Positions 51,697 to 59,569 are shown, counted from the first letter of the stretch. The stretch is 64,000 nucleotides of DNA from Gp1-AA133 sp963850425 (GCA_963850425.1 CAWKLF010000007.1:248001-312000); one strand, 5' to 3'. The notes: generated by a model from the sequence alone, not told the origin. Made by a program: numbers and translations.

Positions 51697-51960
51697 TTAG
51701 GCTTCTTCAGCTTGCGACGATTTGGAGCTTACCCTTTTCCGAGCTTTGCGGAAAAGCAGCAGCTTGCCTCTCTGTTCTCTGCTTCGCGGCTCCCTCAGTG
51801 GCGGCGGCGTTTCTGCTTGCTTTTTGCGAGGCGCGGCCCCGGGGTGGGATGATCTTTTCTCCTTTTGCGCGGTGTAAACGAGTTTCTCGAGAGCAGCAAT
51901 CGCCCGGTTCAGACGGCGGCGTTCCGCTTTGAGTTCGGCCAGAATCCCTGGGATATTCAA
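51697..51960 (-). CDS. Small basic protein with N-terminal helix (87 aa)
   Basis: TTG at 51960 has AAGGAG 8 bases upstream. The start reads MNIPGILAELKAERRRLNRA, a helical hairpin like that of small conserved acidobacterial proteins, followed by a Lys/Arg/Pro-rich tail (SSHPGAAPRKKQAETPPP, RKARKRVSSKSSQ) that could bind nucleic acid. The frame is open upstream to an ATG at 52233, which would add a signal-peptide-like segment (GIAALILFSTATSVAQA) and a CPVC motif; the longer form cannot be excluded. Three direct repeats lie just upstream (51988-52050). Confidence 0.5.
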   Translation of the reverse strand: MNIPGILAELKAERRRLNRAIAALEKLVYTAQKEKRSSHPGAAPRKKQAETPPPLREPRSREQRGKLLLFRKARKRVSSKSSQAEEA

Positions 51961-51987
51961 CGTTGCGTCTCCTTGCTCTCGAGAATC

Positions 51988-52050
51988 TTTGCGAACAAAA
52001 GGCGTTTGCGGACAAACGATTTGGTTTTGTTCCAATTTCCGAACAAACGG
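51988..52050. promoter_or_regulatory. Triple direct repeat, candidate operator
   Basis: TTTGCGAACAAAAGG (51988), TTTGCGGACAAACGA (52005) and TTTCCGAACAAACGG (52036) repeat at 17- and 31-base spacing; an opposite half-site gives the palindrome TTTGTTC-N8-GAACAAA at 52026-52047. They precede the TTG start of the small basic protein by 28-90 bases. The next 270 bases up to the Hcp-like gene show nothing else recognisable. Confidence 0.4.
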
Positions 52051-52326
52051 CTCACCAGAACACACAGGACAGAGATCGCGGCTGGGTACCTCGCCGGCGA
52101 AAGCGGACCATTCGGCCTTGTGGACGTCCGTAACTAGCCGCGGATGGGTCGCCTGGGCCACACTCGTGGCCGTTGAGAACAGGATCAGGGCTGCAATCCC
52201 CACCGCCCGACAGTTCTCGCGGGGGCAATCCACACAGCCGCAGCAGAAGACTTCCCTACCCGCTGATGGTCGCGGAATGGTTGGGAACGATCGCTCCCGT
52301 ATAACCCAATTCCGGAGAGGACTCTC

Positions 52327-52854
52327 ATGCTGAGAAAGCTTTCGATGCTGTTCGTGTTTTCATTGATGGGCGCGGCGGTTGCGCTAGCACAGAACCCGCG
52401 GGCACGATTCAATGGCAGCTCCACGATCACACTGGCCGTGGATGGCTTTACCTGCAACAACAACCAGGGAACAATTCCTGCACTGTCGTGGAATTTCGGC
52501 GTGACCACGCCGGTGCAGACCAACACGGGTGGCGGCAGCGGTGCTGGTAAGGCGAACCTCAGCGACTTAAGCGTCTCCCGACGTGCCGATGGCTGCACGC
52601 CCTTGCTGTTCGCGGCCTCCGTCACGGGCAAGATTTTTAAGACGGTCACCGTGGTCCAGCAGGACCAGCAGAAGGACGACACCTTCACCGTGACCCTGCA
52701 GGACGTGATCATCTCCAGCTACCAGTTGGGTGGCGACCACGGAAACGAAGTCCCGTCGGAACAGATCGGTTTTAGCTATGAGAAAATTTGTGTCGCCGAC
52801 AACGGCACCGGCACCAAGGCTTGCTGGGACCTGAGCCAGGCACGCGCGTTCTAA
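52327..52854 (+). CDS. Hcp-like protein with Sec signal peptide
   Basis: 175 residues from ATG 52327 (GGAGAGG upstream). A signal peptide (LSMLFVFSLMGAAVALAQ, cleavage about residue 22) is followed by a domain that matches the Hcp fold of type VI secretion tubes: KANLSDLSVSRRADGCTPLL, FAASVTGKIFKTVTVV, DDTFTVTLQDVIISSYQLGG and the closing EQIGFSYEKICV. Classical Hcp has no signal peptide and is secreted by the T6SS; here export by Sec is predicted and no other T6SS gene is in the window. Two Cys pairs suggest disulfides outside the cytoplasm. The function is unknown. Confidence 0.8.
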   Translation: MLRKLSMLFVFSLMGAAVALAQNPRARFNGSSTITLAVDGFTCNNNQGTIPALSWNFGVTTPVQTNTGGGSGAGKANLSDLSVSRRADGCTPLLFAASVTGKIFKTVTVVQQDQQKDDTFTVTLQDVIISSYQLGGDHGNEVPSEQIGFSYEKICVADNGTGTKACWDLSQARAF

Positions 52855-52876
52855 CACCTGCAAACAAGATTGCAAA

Positions 52877-52905
52877 AGCCGCTCGCAAGGGCGGCTTCCT
52901 TCATT
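52877..52905 (+). terminator. Terminator after the Hcp-like gene
   Basis: Stem AGCCGCTC/GGGCGGCT (52877-52896, GCAA loop, one mismatch) followed by TCCTTCATTTTC, 23 bases after the stop. Confidence 0.65.
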
Positions 52906-52923
52906 TTCACCTCTTAACTCAGC

Positions 52924-52966
52924 CATTCTGAGCGAAGTGAGGCGTCAGCCAACGCAGTCGAAGCAG
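52924..52966 (+). repeat. Dispersed ~45-bp element, copy 2
   Basis: Reads ATTCTGAGCGAAGTGAGGCG followed by TCAGCCAACGCAGTCGAAG, matching the copies at 30388-30434, 59779-59824 and 63340-63384 with a few substitutions. Confidence 0.75.
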
Positions 52967-53072
52967 CCCATCTCCCCGGTTAATAGCGACAACAGCCCTG
53001 ACGGGCATTTCCGCCAGCGTCGCGCTCTAGAGTTTAATGTCGAAGTGAAGAATCCTATCGGTAACGCCACTT

Positions 53073-53759
53073 CTATTTAATCGTCAAATTCGAGAAATAC
53101 GCATCAGTCGTGACATGCGCCCACAGTGCAATCTGTCCGTGACTGTCGCCCAGCTTCAAATCATTGACGACCAGTGCCGGCTGCGCCGCGCCATTTACAT
53201 ACAACTGCGCTTTCGTCCCGGAAACCACGATCTTCATCTTCGTCCACGCGCCCGTGTCCATATCGGCATAAGACTCGTAAACCCCAGGATTTTCCTTGCG
53301 CAGACGCTGCCACGGATAGTCGGGCGCCGACACGTACTGCGTGCTGTGATTGCGTCGCAGCTGGTCATCACAGCGCGCATTGGTGGGACGCAGGTAAAAG
53401 TACTCGCCTTTCGCCCCTTTCTCCTGTACGCGGAAAGCGACTCCAATAAATCCACGCGAGTCTGCCGGAGCGCTGGTCCGCGGGGAACCAGCCACCTCGA
53501 TCTCAATGACGCCGTCTTTGAAATCCGGCCCCGTGAGAATCGCCATCATATCCCCGTCGCCCTTCTCCGCGCCCGAGGCGGGTACCAGATGGACTGCCCC
53601 GCGCCCTTTGTACGTGACGCTCTCGACCGTGCCCCCGACCGCCGTCAGGTCCTCAGTTTTATCGAGGCGGTAACGAACCTCTTTCGCCCCGCGGGCCAGC
53701 GCACACGCGAACAGAAGCAATACGGTCATTGCGAGGAGAAGCCGGGATCGCGGGCGCAT
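53073..53759 (-). CDS. Exported LamG/DUF1080-like (concanavalin-fold) protein
   Basis: 228 residues from ATG 53759 (GGAGG 7 bases upstream). A signal peptide (RLLLAMTVLLLFACALARG) is followed by a jelly-roll type domain: DGVIEIEVAGSPR, SRGFIGVAFRVQEKGAKGEYFYLRP, WTKMKIVVSGTKAQLYVNG, GDSHGQIALWAHVTTDAYFSNLTIK. This resembles DUF1080/3-keto-disaccharide hydrolase and LamG carbohydrate-binding folds, with the YFYLRP and FSNLTIK edges typical of the group. Probably binds or hydrolyses a glycan in the periplasm; no catalytic residue can be assigned. Confidence 0.75.
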   Translation of the reverse strand: MRPRSRLLLAMTVLLLFACALARGAKEVRYRLDKTEDLTAVGGTVESVTYKGRGAVHLVPASGAEKGDGDMMAILTGPDFKDGVIEIEVAGSPRTSAPADSRGFIGVAFRVQEKGAKGEYFYLRPTNARCDDQLRRNHSTQYVSAPDYPWQRLRKENPGVYESYADMDTGAWTKMKIVVSGTKAQLYVNGAAQPALVVNDLKLGDSHGQIALWAHVTTDAYFSNLTIK

Positions 53760-53901
53760 GCGTTCACCTCCGGAAATGGCCTTAACACGCAACTAGACGA
53801 AGATGGCCAGCATTTGTGAGCACAAAGGCTGGACGAGCATGGCGCAGGCAGCGCGGATGGTTCGTATCAGGGCATCGCTTGAGCGATGCCGAACTCGCTC
53901 C

Positions 53902-53930
53902 AAAAAGGAACGGCCCCTTCAGGGGAGGCC
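53902..53930 (-). terminator. Terminator of the prolyl oligopeptidase gene
   Basis: On the minus strand GGCCTCCCC-TGAA-GGGGCC is followed by GTTCCTTTTT, about 40 bases after the stop at 53970. Confidence 0.8.
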
Positions 53931-53969
53931 GCTTCTCGAACGAAACACTCAAAAGCGTCTTGCTGAGAA

Positions 53970-54731
53970 CTACTTCAGCTGCACGTCCATGTTCAAATTG
54001 CGGGCTACGAATGCCCACGAGTCTCCCGTCTCCTCAATCATCTTCGAGATCGGCTTACCCGCTCCGTGACCTGCCTTGGTTTCAATCCGAATCAGCACCG
54101 GGGCCGGGCCTGCCTGATCCGCCTGCAGCGTGGCCGCAAATTTGAAGCTGTGGCCGGGCACCACGCGGTCATCGTGGTCGGCAGTAGTGACCATGGTGGC
54201 GGGATACTTCGTGCCGGGCTTCAGGTTGTGCAACGGCGAATACGCGTACAGAGCCTTGAACATCCCCGGATCATCCGAAGACCCGTAGTCCGAGGTCCAC
54301 GCCCACCCAATGGTGAACTTGTGGAAGCGCAGCATATCCATAACGCCGACCGCGGGCAGGGTGGCCCCGAAGAGATCGGGACGTTGCGTCAGGCAAGCGC
54401 CCACCAGAAGGCCTCCATTGCTCCCGCCTCGAATCGCCAGTTTTGCGGGCGAGGTGTACTTGTTGGCGATCAGCCAGCCCGCGGCGGCGATGAAGTCATC
54501 AAAAACGTTCTGTTTTCGTAACAAGGTTCCTGCCTGGTGCCACTCTTCGCCGTACTCGCCTCCTCCTCGCAGGTTAGGCTGGGCATAAACGCCGCCCATC
54601 TCGAGCCAAACCGCGTTCCCTACCGAGAAGGCCGGGGTCATGGAGACATTGAAACCCCCGTAGGCATAGAGCAGCACCGGGTTCTGCCCATCCAGCTTCA
54701 GCCCTTTCTTCGCGGTGATGAACATGGGCAC
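53970..54731 (-). CDS. Prolyl oligopeptidase, catalytic 3' part (frame-shifted)
   Basis: This frame holds the alpha/beta hydrolase domain of a family S9 prolyl oligopeptidase: VLLYAYGGFNVSMTPAFSV, QPNLRGGGEYGEEWHQAG, nucleophile S104 (counting from ATG 54731) in RGGSNGGLL, the acid in TADHDDRVVPGHSFKF and H222 in TKAGHGAGKP. It lacks the N-terminal propeller and the signal peptide, which lie in the overlapping upstream frame. Homology resumes at SKDGTRVPMFIT, just upstream of the ATG shown. Without frame restoration it would not be exported, and its gating propeller would be missing. Confidence 0.8.
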   Translation of the reverse strand: MPMFITAKKGLKLDGQNPVLLYAYGGFNVSMTPAFSVGNAVWLEMGGVYAQPNLRGGGEYGEEWHQAGTLLRKQNVFDDFIAAAGWLIANKYTSPAKLAIRGGSNGGLLVGACLTQRPDLFGATLPAVGVMDMLRFHKFTIGWAWTSDYGSSDDPGMFKALYAYSPLHNLKPGTKYPATMVTTADHDDRVVPGHSFKFAATLQADQAGPAPVLIRIETKAGHGAGKPISKMIEETGDSWAFVARNLNMDVQLK

Positions 54732-56128
54732 ACGCGTGCCGTCCTTGCTCGTGGTAGAAAGACCTGCTTCGTTTCATACAGGCTGGAATCGAAATCAACC
54801 TTGGGCTGGCGGAACACGGCAGACTTCCCTGCTGCCAGATCGTAGCGGTAAATCGTGGTCGGGGTGATGAAGCTGGTAAAAGCGTAAAACGTCTCCTTAT
54901 CCTTGCGCTTTCCGCCAAAGCCTTCCGCCGTCCCAATTCCCGGCAAATCGACATTGCCGATCAGCTTGCCCTCAAGGCTGTAGACCCGGACTTCGCTCTG
55001 GGCATCCTTCAGATAGCTGAGAACGAAACTGTCGTTTACGACACTTGCATGTTCAAGCTTGTCGGCGCTCTGGGGAACGATCGTCTTCCAGGCAGCACGC
55101 TCCGGATGGCTGGTATCGATCGCAAGGACGCGCCCGCGCGGCGCATCGAGATCCGTCTTGATCCAGAACACCGGCCCATCGTTGTCCACAAACTGGTACT
55201 CAGCGTCGAAATCATCCAGCAACTTCACCACTTCCGAATCAGGCTTGGACAGATCTTTGTAATAGAGCCGGTTCTTCGGAGATGTGCCCTGCCAAACGCT
55301 GATGATCAGGTAGCGTCCGTCATCGGTAACGCCCCCGCCGAAACCGAGTTCCTTGTTGTCGGGCCGATCGTAAATCAGCTTGTCTTCCGACTGCGGCGTT
55401 CCCAGCTTGTGATAGTAGAGCTTGTGGAAGTAGTTGGCATCGCGCAGCATGGTGCCTTCCTTCGGCTCATCGTAGCGGCTGTAGAAGAAGCCCTTGCCAT
55501 CTTTCGTCCACGAGGCGCCGGAGAATTTCACCCACTTCACCAGGTCGGGTAAGTCTTTGCCGGTATCGACATCGCGCACGCGCCATTCCATCCAGTCCGA
55601 ACCGGATGCCGAGGTCCCATAAGCCAGCAACTTGCCGTCGTCGGTCACCGCGTGACCCACCAGCGCCACGGTCCCATCCGCGGAAAGCGTGTTGGGATCG
55701 AGCAACAGGCGTGGTTCCGACGTTAGCGAGTCCGCGACAAGAAGAATGTTCTGATTCTGCAGGCCGGTGTTGTGCTGGTAGAAGTAGCGTCCGCCCTGCT
55801 GCTCGGGCACTCCGTAGCGCTCGTAGTTCCACAGCTTCTTTAGTCGGTCATGGATGGCCTGCCGGTAAGGAATCTGCTCAAGGTACTGGAACGTGACCTT
55901 GTTTTCCTCCTCGACCCAGGTGCGTGTATCGGCAGAATCCGTGTCTTCCAGGCCGCGGTACGGATCGGCAACCTTGACTCCGTGATAGTCATCGACCTGA
56001 TTTACGCTCTTCGGCTTGGGATAAGTCAGGCTCGGAGGCGCATTGTTAGCGGCAAGAAGCGTCAGAGCGAAGGCAATCGTGGCAAGCGCAATCAATAGCA
56101 TCAAGGTTCCCGGACGGGCAAAATGCAT
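54698..56128 (-). CDS. Prolyl oligopeptidase, propeller 5' part (ends by frameshift)
   Basis: 476 residues from ATG 56128: signal peptide (LMLLIALATIAFALTLLAA), then the S9A N-terminal motif PKSVNQVDDYHGVKVADPYR, GLEDTDSADTRTWVEEENKV, and the seven-bladed propeller (YGTSASGSDWMEWRVRDVDT, WTKDGKGFFYSRYDEP, YLIISVWQGTSPKNRLYY). Near 54745-54760 the sequence GTCTTTCTACCACGAGC shifts the frame: relatives read QVFY-x-SKDGT, whereas here the frame ends LPRARTARVCPCSSPRRKG. Either two extra bases or one missing base restores the 3' frame. Prolyl oligopeptidases cut after Pro in short peptides; this one was meant for the periplasm. Confidence 0.8.
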   Translation of the reverse strand: MHFARPGTLMLLIALATIAFALTLLAANNAPPSLTYPKPKSVNQVDDYHGVKVADPYRGLEDTDSADTRTWVEEENKVTFQYLEQIPYRQAIHDRLKKLWNYERYGVPEQQGGRYFYQHNTGLQNQNILLVADSLTSEPRLLLDPNTLSADGTVALVGHAVTDDGKLLAYGTSASGSDWMEWRVRDVDTGKDLPDLVKWVKFSGASWTKDGKGFFYSRYDEPKEGTMLRDANYFHKLYYHKLGTPQSEDKLIYDRPDNKELGFGGGVTDDGRYLIISVWQGTSPKNRLYYKDLSKPDSEVVKLLDDFDAEYQFVDNDGPVFWIKTDLDAPRGRVLAIDTSHPERAAWKTIVPQSADKLEHASVVNDSFVLSYLKDAQSEVRVYSLEGKLIGNVDLPGIGTAEGFGGKRKDKETFYAFTSFITPTTIYRYDLAAGKSAVFRQPKVDFDSSLYETKQVFLPRARTARVCPCSSPRRKG

Positions 56129-56493
56129 GTACGTCCTCTCCTGGAAGATGTCAGGGATATGGGAGCAGTATAGCTTGCCGCCGAGCGGACGGGAGTCAGG
56201 TCTAAGGTGTCAGGTGTCAGGTCTCAGGTGTCAGATGTCAGTGTCCTGGGAGGGTAGGGTGCCGGGGGCGAGCTCTCACGTCGGGCTGGGAGCGCAACTT
56301 GGGTTCGTGTCAGGGCTTCGCCTTCAGGCGCGCTGTAACGCTTCATTTTGAGCGGGCCCCGTTAGAGACTGCGCTTCGCAGTAACCACGGCTCCCCCGTC
56401 CCACCGGACACGCCCCTGATGAACCTCGGTAATGTCCTTCCTACCACGGACGGGCCATACCCCATGCCGATATACCCAAATAGGATGGCTTCC
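56129..56493. other. Intergenic region with a heptamer tract
   Basis: About 365 bases. Apart from the tract at 56195-56243 I see no gene; the frame leading into the next gene is open but has no start with a ribosome binding site before 56494. Confidence 0.4.
56195..56243. repeat. Heptamer tract GTCAGGT
   Basis: Seven adjoining units: GTCAGGT, CTAAGGT, GTCAGGT, GTCAGGT, CTCAGGT, GTCAGAT, GTCAGTG, lying upstream of the prolyl oligopeptidase start. Confidence 0.8.
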
Positions 56494-56751
56494 ATGGGTA
56501 CGCTGATGATTGAAAACGATTTTTCAGAACAACTGATTCACCGCCTGGCCGAGCGTTACGAGGAAGACCCCACGGAATACACGCAGTTGCCGCAGCCAAC
56601 CGTCGCCTCATCGTTTGCCCGGCAGACCGTTTCCGAGCTCCGCAACGAAGGCCTGGTTGAAGAGGAAGTTCGAGGTGTAATCCGGCTGACTCCGCGGGGC
56701 TACAAGGAGTACAAGCGTAAGACGTCGTTCGCAGCGAAGGCCTGGGCATAA
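56494..56751 (+). CDS. Small winged-helix-like protein (85 aa)
   Basis: ATG 56494 with AGG 9 bases upstream (ATG 56485 also possible). The sequence DFSEQLIHRLAERYEEDPTE, SSFARQTVSELRNEGLVEEE and VRGVIRLTPRGYKEYKR reads like a small winged-helix domain: two helices, a recognition helix (SELRNEGLVEE) and a beta-wing ending in LTPRGYKEY. Many short DNA-binding or MarR-like proteins share this. A partner or operator cannot be named. Flanked on both sides by heptamer tracts. Confidence 0.6.
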   Translation: MGTLMIENDFSEQLIHRLAERYEEDPTEYTQLPQPTVASSFARQTVSELRNEGLVEEEVRGVIRLTPRGYKEYKRKTSFAAKAWA

Positions 56752-56753
56752 GG

Positions 56754-56795
56754 CCTGGCTTCAGTTCTCAGCTTTGAACCTTCAGCTGTCTAGTC
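56754..56795. repeat. Heptamer tract TCAGCTT
   Basis: Units CCTGGCT, TCAGTTC, TCAGCTT, TGAACCT, TCAGCTG, TCTAGTC directly after the stop of the small winged-helix gene. Confidence 0.6.
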
Positions 56796-56935
56796 CCTGA
56801 TTCTCTAATCTCAGCACCGCAGTCCAGTCACTTTTCCTCCAATCAACTTACGAGGCAGCAACACAACCGGCTGCCGTGATCGTAGGGTCTTCGCCCGCCT
56901 GCGCTGGCTTCCGCCCGGACGCAGGTTCAGACCTC

Positions 56936-56963
56936 AAAAAAACGGGCCGCCTTTCGGCGGCCC
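56936..56963 (-). terminator. Rho-independent terminator of the radical SAM gene
   Basis: Minus strand: GGGCCGCC-GAAA-GGCGGCCC (perfect 8-bp stem, GNRA loop) then G and TTTTTTT, about 30 bases after the stop at 56994. Confidence 0.93.
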
Positions 56964-56993
56964 TTCCCTGACTACAAGCCTGTTCAACTGCTC

Positions 56994-59123
56994 TTAGTCT
57001 CCGAGTACCGGCTCGCTCACCTCGGGTTGGCTCGGCGCTGGAGCAATCCCGCCGTTGTTCTTCAGAGCATTCAGCGGAATGAAGCCACCTTCGGAAGTCG
57101 GCGTCTTCTCTTTCAGAACGACTTCGCGATACAGCGCGGACATGCGCGCGTTGTAGGCGGGGTCGGTTTTCTGTTTTTCGTCGCGGGCACGCATCTTCTC
57201 TTCCCGGGCAGTTTTCGCGATGCCCAGGTTGTCGAGATCGTGCTGCACTTCCTTGGTGACGATTTCATCTTTCAGCACCAGGGTGTGCTCGGTGCTTTCC
57301 AGTTTGACTTTCTTGCCGCCCGCGAAGATTTCGTGACGGCCGTGCTCCTCGTACCACTTGGTGAGGGTGGCAGTCATGTGCATCTTCTCGATGATGTTGC
57401 GCCATCCCACGCCGGTGTTGTATGCGCAGAACGAAATCTCGCCCTCCTGCGTGGCGTACGGAATGATGCACTGCTCGGTGCGGCGGAAGTCGTAGTTAAA
57501 CAGATCCTGGAACCACATGCCGGCAATGAACAGGAAGTTCCAGCGATCCTTGCGGCGCTTCATGACGTCGTCAATCGTGCGCTCCGGGCCAACCTTGCCG
57601 TAGTTGCGTCCCGTCACGTTGTAGTTCTTGTCAAACTTCTGCAACAGGTCCATCAGCTTGAAGTGAGTGGGCGACTGGAAGGGATCGTAGTTCTTCATCA
57701 GGCACAACGCCATGCCGATGCCGCTCCAGAACTTGCTGCGGGCCGCATCGTTCACCTTGGCGATGTCTTTCGCGAGCTGATCGCCCTTCAAAAATGCCGT
57801 GACCGGAACAGCCTCTTTGGTTTCCTTGTCGATCATCACGGCCATGCCGGTTCCGCAATTCGGGTGGCAGCCGCAAGAGAGCTGGCCCCAGTCGTTGTTG
57901 GCATCGTCGGCGTGCATCACATCCGCCCAGTCGCTGAAGGTGCCCATGAAGCTGATGGGGAACCAATCGCGCGTGGGCTCGCCCAGGCCGGTCTGATTCT
58001 TCACGTCGTGCGCCAGATGGCTCAGCGTATAGCGCTGTGCCTGCCTGCGTTCGTCGGTAACCGCTTCGTCGCGTCCCGTGAAGCTGACCGGCTGGAACGA
58101 CAGGAAGCCGATCTTCTTGGGATTGTCGAGCGCGAACTTGATGATGTTGCCGACCTGCTCGTTATTGATGCCGTTCACGATCGTCACTACCGGAACGATC
58201 TCGCAGCCGGCAGCGTGCAGGTTCTCGATCGCCTTCAGTTTTACGTCGAACAGGTTGCCGACCGCGCGGTGCGAGTTGGCAGCGTTGCCGATGCCGTCGA
58301 ACTGCAGGTAGGCGTAGCGCAGACCGGCTTCCACTGCCTGTTGCGCGAACTCCAGGCTTTTGGCGAACTCGATGCCGTTGGTTGCAGCCTGCACCGAGTT
58401 GTACCCAACCTTGCGCGCGTAGCGAACCGCATCCAGGAAGTAGGGCGACAGTGTCGGCTCGCCGCCGGAAAACTGCACCGACATCTGGCGGCGCGGCTTG
58501 ATGGTCACGGCGTTGTCGAGCACGGTCTTGATGTCTTCCCAGCTCAGCTCGTGAACGAAGCCAACCTGGTTCGCGTCCATGAAACAGGGATCGCACATCA
58601 TGTTGCAGCGGTTCGTGAGGTCAACCGTCAAAACCGAACCGCGGCCATACTTCACAGTGGATGAGCCGTGATTGTGCAGTTTCTCGTCGTTGTGGGCGAG
58701 AATGTCGCGGCCCGGAAACACTTCTTCCAGGTGCTGCGAGAACTCAGGATCAATCGACATGACATCTTCGAAGTGACCGTGCTTCGGGCAATCCTTCACC
58801 ATCAGGATCTTGCCGTCGCGCTCGATGATGGTGGCCTTGATCTCGCCGACCTTTTCGTTGAGCAGAATCTCGTGGGGCAGCTCGCCATCCAGAATTTGCT
58901 GGCGGATTTCAGGCACGCACTTGGGGCAGAGCGAGTCGGTGGTGCGCGGCCAGCCCAGCGGCGGCTTGGATTTCTCGTAGGACTTGAGCAGCGGCTTCTC
59001 AGACCACTTCGGCGTGGGCGATGGATTCGGCTTGATGCGGTTCAGCCGTTCGAATACGGCCCAGACTCCCGTCGCGGCGACGGTGACTGCCTTTTCCATG
59101 TACTTCACAGGTTTATGCATCAT
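56994..59123 (-). CDS. Large radical SAM enzyme resembling archaeal tetraether synthase (Tes/MJ0619 group)
   Basis: 709 residues. The SAM cluster motif is C173-x3-C177-x2-C180 in TNRCNMMCDPCFMDA, with the SAM-contacting SGGEPTLSP at ~219-227. An N-terminal small metal domain (SLCPKC at C66/C69 and KDCPKHGHFED at 112-120) looks rubredoxin-like, and a second Cys group C417/C419/C423 (LSCGCHPNCGTG) plus EQCIIPYATQEGEISFCAYN could hold extra clusters. This order (two-Cys Zn/rubredoxin-like domain, radical SAM, auxiliary Cys) is the one I associate with MJ0619-type proteins, which include the enzyme that joins archaeal lipid tails. The extreme N-terminus (AVTVAATGVWAVFERLN) is hydrophobic/amphipathic and could touch the membrane. 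It is a single gene with its own strong terminator. The function is inferred, not proven; methyltransferase-type members exist. Confidence 0.85.
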   Translation of the reverse strand: MMHKPVKYMEKAVTVAATGVWAVFERLNRIKPNPSPTPKWSEKPLLKSYEKSKPPLGWPRTTDSLCPKCVPEIRQQILDGELPHEILLNEKVGEIKATIIERDGKILMVKDCPKHGHFEDVMSIDPEFSQHLEEVFPGRDILAHNDEKLHNHGSSTVKYGRGSVLTVDLTNRCNMMCDPCFMDANQVGFVHELSWEDIKTVLDNAVTIKPRRQMSVQFSGGEPTLSPYFLDAVRYARKVGYNSVQAATNGIEFAKSLEFAQQAVEAGLRYAYLQFDGIGNAANSHRAVGNLFDVKLKAIENLHAAGCEIVPVVTIVNGINNEQVGNIIKFALDNPKKIGFLSFQPVSFTGRDEAVTDERRQAQRYTLSHLAHDVKNQTGLGEPTRDWFPISFMGTFSDWADVMHADDANNDWGQLSCGCHPNCGTGMAVMIDKETKEAVPVTAFLKGDQLAKDIAKVNDAARSKFWSGIGMALCLMKNYDPFQSPTHFKLMDLLQKFDKNYNVTGRNYGKVGPERTIDDVMKRRKDRWNFLFIAGMWFQDLFNYDFRRTEQCIIPYATQEGEISFCAYNTGVGWRNIIEKMHMTATLTKWYEEHGRHEIFAGGKKVKLESTEHTLVLKDEIVTKEVQHDLDNLGIAKTAREEKMRARDEKQKTDPAYNARMSALYREVVLKEKTPTSEGGFIPLNALKNNGGIAPAPSQPEVSEPVLGD

Positions 59124-59569
59124 GCTCTCGCTTTCGGACTGCAGGCTCCAGAGTTTCGCCTCTTAAATCAGGCTGGCTCCAGGCTTTTCGCTCTGGTTCT
59201 TGTTTCCTACGTTTGCGGGTTTCGCCGTGGCTCTTCCAGTAATCCGAATCGCGCGCAGCAAAGTCGTTCGCGTGCATTTTCGAAACCCGGGGTGAACCTT
59301 GGAGCTCCGGCCGGAGACCCGCTCCGACCTACACTGCTTCGATAGTTATCCTATTGACAGTGCACGGGTATGGCATCACTTCGGCAATAAAGGGGCGAAA
59401 ATCGGGGTTTAGCGGGTTAATGGTGCATTAAGCGGAAGCTGAAAACAGTGGTAAGACATTGAAAATTAAGGTGATTGCTGGAATGCGGCCGCTGTCGGAC
59501 GCACCGTTCGTGGTTAGTAACTGGGTAACGAAACTTCGGGAACAGCGCGCTCATAGTTCCCTTTCGTCC
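59124..59569. other. Intergenic region upstream of the radical SAM gene
   Basis: About 446 bases without a gene or clear repeat. It must contain the radical SAM promoter; TTGACA occurs near 59354-59359 on the plus strand, but no matching -10 is evident on the required strand. It ends where the duplicated segment starts. Confidence 0.4.

Noticed and set aside
52327..52854. Evidence for a type VI secretion locus
   Set aside because: Only one Hcp-like gene with a signal peptide is present; no tss genes or VgrG nearby.
57027..58664. Long plus-strand frame opposite the radical SAM gene (545 codons)
   Set aside because: It mirrors GC-rich codon structure of the opposite strand, shows no family features, and the minus-strand gene is unambiguous. 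The same applies to 28974-30359, 46426-48135 and 43433-44653.
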